This document shows positions 54,543 to 57,705 of a stretch of 57,705 nt of DNA, in pieces. Source of the stretch: Firmicutes bacterium CAG:582 (GTDB lineage Bacteria; Bacillota_I; Bacilli_A; RF39; UBA660); contig FR884177.1 of NCBI GenBank assembly GCA_000435515.1, positions 1-57,705 on the forward strand, read 5' to 3'. Every line of letters begins with the position of its first letter. The stretch's first letter is position 1. Made by a program: the position numbers and the translations under genes. The notes beneath the pieces are model-generated. The model was not told where the DNA came from and made no database searches. It saw only the letters and a list, made by a program, of their open reading frames with translations.

Positions 54543-54574
54543 TAAAAAAATTGGTAAATAATACCAATTTTTTT
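54543..54574 (-). terminator. Terminator of the infC-rpmI-rplT operon
   Basis: Minus strand 9-bp stem AAATTGGTA / TACCAATTT with a 5-base loop, followed by seven T. Confidence 0.85.
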
Positions 54575-54596
54575 ACATATAATAATCCAAAAATGA

Positions 54597-55136
54597 CTAT
54601 TTAGATAAAGCAGCAACTAATTCAGCTTTTTTCATTGAAGTATATCCTTCAATATTTTGTTCTTTAGCCATTTCTTTTAATTCAGCTACAGTTAATTTAG
54701 ATAAATCAGTTTTTTCTTCAGATTTAACTTCTTTTACTTCTTTAGTTGTAGCTTTTTTAGTTTCAGTTTTAACTGTTTTACCAGCTAAAGCATCTTTAGC
54801 AATATTAACATATGAAGTGAATAATGCTGGATTATCGATAGCAACTTCACTTAACATCTTTCTATTGATTTCAATACCTGCTTTTGATAAACCATTAATG
54901 AATTTAGAATAACTAATATCATTCATACGGCATGCAGCATTGATTCTTGTAATCCATAATTTTCTGAAGTTTCTCTTATTTTGTTTTCTATCTCTATAAG
55001 CATAAGCTCCACTATGGAATGTTTGTTCTTGTGCAGTTTTGAATAATCTATGTTTAGATCCAAAATATCCTTTTGCACTTTTTAATACTTTTCTACGTCT
55101 GTTTTTAGCAACAGATCCACCTTTAACTCTTGTCAT
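54597..55136 (-). CDS. rplT: Ribosomal protein L20 with C-terminal Rho-N/SAP-like extension
   Basis: Residues 1-115 are normal L20 (MTRVKGGSVAKNRRRKVLK, FRKLWITRINAA), which binds 23S rRNA during assembly and autoregulates its operon through the leader. Ordinary L20 stops near 118; this one runs to 179 with a Lys/Glu/Thr-rich linker (about 118-142) and a final domain LSKLTVAELKEMAKEQ ... KKAELVAAL (about 144-179), the pattern of a Rho N-terminal/SAP-like helix-extended-helix module. The start is ATG 55136 with an AGGTGG site; a GTG three codons earlier overlaps that site. 12 bases after rpmI. Confidence 0.95.
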   Translation of the reverse strand: MTRVKGGSVAKNRRRKVLKSAKGYFGSKHRLFKTAQEQTFHSGAYAYRDRKQNKRNFRKLWITRINAACRMNDISYSKFINGLSKAGIEINRKMLSEVAIDNPALFTSYVNIAKDALAGKTVKTETKKATTKEVKEVKSEEKTDLSKLTVAELKEMAKEQNIEGYTSMKKAELVAALSK

Positions 55137-55148
55137 TATTTCCACCTA

Positions 55149-55337
55149 CTAGATGACATTTTTTAATCTGTCAGCTATTCCTTTCGCTAATTGTCCTTTA
55201 TTTCTTCTTTGTCTAACAGCTTTAGAAGTATCTTTAGCTGTTTTATGGTTTCCATTACTCTTCTTATAAGTAATTAAGCCACTTTTATGTTTTTTCAATA
55301 TTTTACTAGTTGCTTTATGTGTTTTTTGTTTTGCCAT
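55149..55337 (-). CDS. rpmI: Ribosomal protein L35
   Basis: 62-residue basic protein of the large subunit (MAKQKTHKATSKILKKHKSG) in the conserved infC-rpmI-rplT order. AGGAGG ribosome binding site directly after infC. Confidence 0.95.
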   Translation of the reverse strand: MAKQKTHKATSKILKKHKSGLITYKKSNGNHKTAKDTSKAVRQRRNKGQLAKGIADRLKNVI

Positions 55338-55346
55338 AATTTCCTC

Positions 55347-55886
55347 CTACATTTCTTTCTTTGGGGCTAACATCATAGTCATATTACGACCTTCAAGTTT
55401 TGGTTCACTTTCAATTTCACTAATGTCTTTAAGTGATTCATAAAAACGCATCATTACTTCTCTACCGATTTCAGTATGAGCCATTTCGCGTCCTCTAAAT
55501 CTAATAGACACTTTGATCTTATGACCTTTTTCAAGATACTTTTGAGCGCTTTTCTTTCTTGTTTCAAAGTCTCCAACATCAATATTAGGTGATAAACGAT
55601 ACTCTTTAGTTTCTTTAGCACCTTCTTTTTGTTTCTTTAAAGCATCTTTTGCCTTTTTATTTTTTTCATACTTGAATTTGTTATAATCCATTATTTTAGC
55701 AACTGGACGAGCATTCCCAGGATTCATCAAAACAAGATCTAAACCTGCAAAATTTGCAATTGTTAAAGCATCAGCAAGTTTTTTAGTTCCCATTTGTTCT
55801 CCATTTGGTCCAATTACCATAAGTTCTGGAACCTTAATTCTTTCATTGATAAGTAAATCATCATTCTTTTTGTTCATATTTGCTAT
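55347..55886 (-). CDS. infC: Translation initiation factor IF-3 with a non-AUG start
   Basis: Binds the 30S subunit, checks the start codon and keeps subunits apart. Two domains joined by a Lys-rich linker; family motifs INERIKVPELMVIG, NPGNARPVAKIMDYNKFKYE, and the C-terminal SIRFRGREMAHTEIG are clear. The GGAGG at 55895-55899 lies 8 bases before an ATA (55884-55886) and 5 before an ATC (55887-55889), but 17 before the first in-frame ATG (55875-55877). As in many bacteria, where infC uses AUU, AUA or AUC and IF-3 represses it, a rare start is likely; AUA is preferred here. Confidence 0.93.
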   Translation of the reverse strand: MANMNKKNDDLLINERIKVPELMVIGPNGEQMGTKKLADALTIANFAGLDLVLMNPGNARPVAKIMDYNKFKYEKNKKAKDALKKQKEGAKETKEYRLSPNIDVGDFETRKKSAQKYLEKGHKIKVSIRFRGREMAHTEIGREVMMRFYESLKDISEIESEPKLEGRNMTMMLAPKKEM

Positions 55887-55926
55887 GATAAGCACCTCCA
55901 AATTCAAATTAAAAAGTGAATACATT

Positions 55927-56052
55927 TGTATCCACTTAAAAACCTAATTATAGTATAATTATAAACAAATAATTTTTTCTATTTTTAGCTTTTTACCTAG
56001 CACCATATTAGCAGCTCAGGTGGATGTGGATACATCGCTTTCCTTTTTAAAA
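55927..56052 (-). ncRNA. Ribosomal L20 (infC operon) leader
   Basis: Transcribed leader in front of infC-rpmI-rplT, the place where Bacillota have the L20-responsive leader. A nine-base long-range pairing is visible: plus arms 55927-55935 (TGTATCCAC) and 56026-56034 (GTGGATACA). Between them is a hairpin-rich stretch with the AGCTGCTAATATGGTGCTAGG segment. Excess L20 binding would stop the operon. Recognised from position and structure, not from a covariance search. Confidence 0.7.
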
Positions 56053-56059
56053 CATATTC

Positions 56060-56087
56060 ATTATATCAAATTTTATGCACTTGTCAA
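56060..56087 (-). promoter_or_regulatory. Promoter of infC-rpmI-rplT
   Basis: Minus strand TTGACA (56082-56087), 16-base spacer, TATAAT (56060-56065); transcription starts near 56053, giving a leader of about 150 bases. Confidence 0.85.
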
Positions 56088-56300
56088 CTATTTTCTTGAA
56101 AGCAATTAACATTTTTTTGCTTTATTATGATTAAAATTTACTTTTTCATAAAAAATACACACGTGCATATATATTTTTATTATAAAATCATTATTATCAA
56201 AACTTTATCATTAGTAGTACTTTTTAAATAACCTATCACAATTGTTTGTCCATCTTTTCTTACTTTTATCTAATTTTACAGTTTTCTATATCTGCATTGT

Positions 56301-57692
56301 TTATGCAATTCGGAAAGCTGGAGAGACCCCATCAGAGTTGCACGAACCGTCGGTGTCCCAAAGGCCAGAGTCAAGAACAAGAAGGAAGTCGTCGGCATAG
56401 CTATAAGAAGCCGAACGTAACCACCAAATTGAATTATATCCATTATATTGTTTGTTTGCTCCTGCATAATTGCTTGTTGTTACTCCATGATTTTTATAAT
56501 AATCTAATTGTTTTGTATTACTATATGCTGTGTCATCTGTACTTATTTGATAATATTCTCCATCTTCATATACTTCGTGTCCACTTAACAGATATAACTT
56601 ATCTTGTGTTTCAAAGTTTGTTTCTCCTGTTGTTTCAAAGTCTATTTCTCCTGTTCTATTTCCATGTCCTGATATTACTTTTGTTGTTGTTATTACATTT
56701 TGTAATTCACCTGGAAGAGCATTATATATTGTTCCATTTACATATGTACGTAATTTTGAATCTTTCCATCCACCTACATTCCTTCCGCATTTAAATTCAT
56801 GTGTTGTTATTATATCAGCAAATTCTACTACAAATCCACATGCTGTTTCACTTGTTTCTCCATTTGTACACTTACTCATATTGGATATTCTTACATTATG
56901 TTTTCCAAATCCAGCTAACTCAATTTCTTTTTCATCTCCAACATGATATCCACACATATTTCCATTCTTTACATTCGTTGCTATAGTTTCCCAATTATCT
57001 ATTGCAAATCTATTTTCCAAACATTTATCAACACCTATGATCGTAACATTTGTTTCTATATTTAATTTTAATATATTCGCTGCTATACATGTTAATGGAA
57101 TACTAATTGCTATTCCAATTATTAACATCAATGTTTTAAATTGCTTTTTATTTTTTCTAAATCCATAAACTGCAACTGATAACACTACTATTATTGTTAA
57201 TATTGCCAAACTATAATCTTCTATTCCTGTTTGAGGATTTCTTATTTCTTCATCTTTATTTCCTATTGCAAGTGAAAAATTATTATTTAACACATATACA
57301 TTATCTTTAAATTCATTTTCCGGTACTTCTTTATTATATTTTATTGTTAAATATATCTCTTTTTCCTTATTTGCTTCTAACTTTTCTAAATTATCAGATT
57401 CTACTTCATAAGTTATGTATTCATTATTTTCAAAACTCTTTTTATCTATTTCATATTCTATATCATCTTTGTTATCTATTACTAATTTATATTTTACATA
57501 ATCTCCAATAGATTTTAACTTTATATCAAATTTTATAGTCGTATCACTTACCTTTGGTTCTGATACTATTTCTACACCTTCACTTTTTTCTATTTGTTTT
57601 ATTTCCTTTACTTGAACATTTTCTGCTAAAACAAAACTTGGAAATAATACAAAAATTAATATTGCAATTATAGTATTCAACATTTTTTTCAT
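56301..57692 (-). CDS. Membrane-anchored surface protein with DGR-like variable C-terminal domain
   Basis: 463 residues: signal peptide (1-23, ending VLA-E), a first outer beta-rich domain (about 24-150), NPQTG at 152-156, two membrane helices (about 160-176 and 187-208) flanking a basic loop, then a second outer domain (about 215-463) of the DUF6273/C-type-lectin-like kind: KLYLLSGHEVYED, QLDYYKNHGVTTSNYAG, IWWLRSASYS and a final GVSPAFRI. An 8-residue unit (GE-x-x-FET-x) is repeated at 348-363. The last ~40 codons differ sharply in base use from the rest (see the variable region). No reverse transcriptase is in the window. Confidence 0.8.
   Translation of the reverse strand: MKKMLNTIIAILIFVLFPSFVLAENVQVKEIKQIEKSEGVEIVSEPKVSDTTIKFDIKLKSIGDYVKYKLVIDNKDDIEYEIDKKSFENNEYITYEVESDNLEKLEANKEKEIYLTIKYNKEVPENEFKDNVYVLNNNFSLAIGNKDEEIRNPQTGIEDYSLAILTIIVVLSVAVYGFRKNKKQFKTLMLIIGIAISIPLTCIAANILKLNIETNVTIIGVDKCLENRFAIDNWETIATNVKNGNMCGYHVGDEKEIELAGFGKHNVRISNMSKCTNGETSETACGFVVEFADIITTHEFKCGRNVGGWKDSKLRTYVNGTIYNALPGELQNVITTTKVISGHGNRTGEIDFETTGETNFETQDKLYLLSGHEVYEDGEYYQISTDDTAYSNTKQLDYYKNHGVTTSNYAGANKQYNGYNSIWWLRSASYSYADDFLLVLDSGLWDTDGSCNSDGVSPAFRIA
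56304..56426 (-). other. Candidate DGR variable region (VR)
   Basis: About half G+C by my count, against roughly a quarter in the surrounding gene. In the coding strand, 23 of 26 consecutive codons from the Tyr at 430 to the Gly at 455 end in C or T, and only 12 of 78 bases are A. This is what adenine mutagenesis of AAY codons in a template repeat leaves. It spans WWLRSAS through GVSPAFRIA and the stop, the fold position varied in known DGR lectin-like targets. Template repeat and reverse transcriptase would lie outside the window. Confidence 0.6.
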
Positions 57693-57705
57693 AGTTTTGC
57701 CTACT

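Noticed and set aside
56246..56794. Plus-strand 182-codon frame over the 3' end of the surface protein
   Set aside because: Low-complexity Leu/His translation with no ribosome binding site, antisense to a clear secreted protein; a shadow frame.

Overview
The window is AT-rich, with compact genes and strong Shine-Dalgarno sites (AGGAGG- or GGTGAT-type). It uses the standard bacterial code: Trp is read from TGG and no reassigned stop is needed. Gene content points to an uncultured low-GC Bacillota of the class Bacilli: L20-leader/infC-rpmI-rplT, FtsY/YlxM, an LtaS-like enzyme, an LCP protein, QueH and SpoIIGA-SigE. My best guess is a gut lineage near the RF39-type Bacilli; this is inferred from gene content only. 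Nearly all genes are on the minus strand; the exceptions are rpsT with a transglutaminase-like gene (18.4-19.7 kb) and a HerA-like ATPase (40-41.5 kb).

Region by region (plus coordinates): 0-2.5 kb acetate kinase and NrnA; 2.5-11.4 kb membrane hypotheticals, ThiI, a Cys-rich VirB2-like pilin, YlxM-FtsY, an LtaS-like enzyme, a lone pseudopilin, QueH, FtsQ and MurG; 11.5-18.3 kb a surface protein, CPBP protease, kinase-like and DUF421 proteins; 18.4-25.9 kb S20, RecD2, small Cys proteins and a large LamG/InlB-type surface protein; 26-27.4 kb a decayed HAD-fusion gene; 27.5-30.7 kb PpdK, KhpA and S16; 30.8-32.5 kb a MerR-controlled, soluble VirD4 paralogue; 32.6-40 kb a surface protein, LCP protein, SigE/SpoIIGA, RmuC and TVP38; 41.5-54.5 kb a type IV secretion-like operon; 54.6-56.1 kb rplT-rpmI-infC with its leader; 56.3-57.7 kb a surface protein whose last ~40 codons look like a diversity-generating retroelement (DGR) variable region.

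The main story is a chromosomally embedded type IV secretion-like machine. It has VirB6, a PrgI/VirB3-like protein, a TraC-like protein, VirB4, a bifunctional M23/lysozyme hydrolase, two small VirB8-like membrane proteins, an NlpC/P60 hydrolase and VirD4. No relaxase, integrase or attachment site is visible. It is driven by a good promoter directly behind rplT. Two further parts lie elsewhere: a VirB2-like pilin with a Cys-rich tail (4.3-5.2 kb) and a second VirD4-like ATPase under a MerR-type promoter (30.8-32.5 kb). Together with the DGR-like variable surface protein and several paralogous displayed proteins, this suggests investment in cell-surface interaction.

Functions come from reading translated sequences and motifs by eye; no database search was run. 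After adding short genes, no gene-free stretch exceeds about 300 bases; the largest gaps (13053-13303 and 56061-56300) hold promoters, terminators and a leader as listed. I see no tRNA, rRNA, CRISPR array or insertion sequence.
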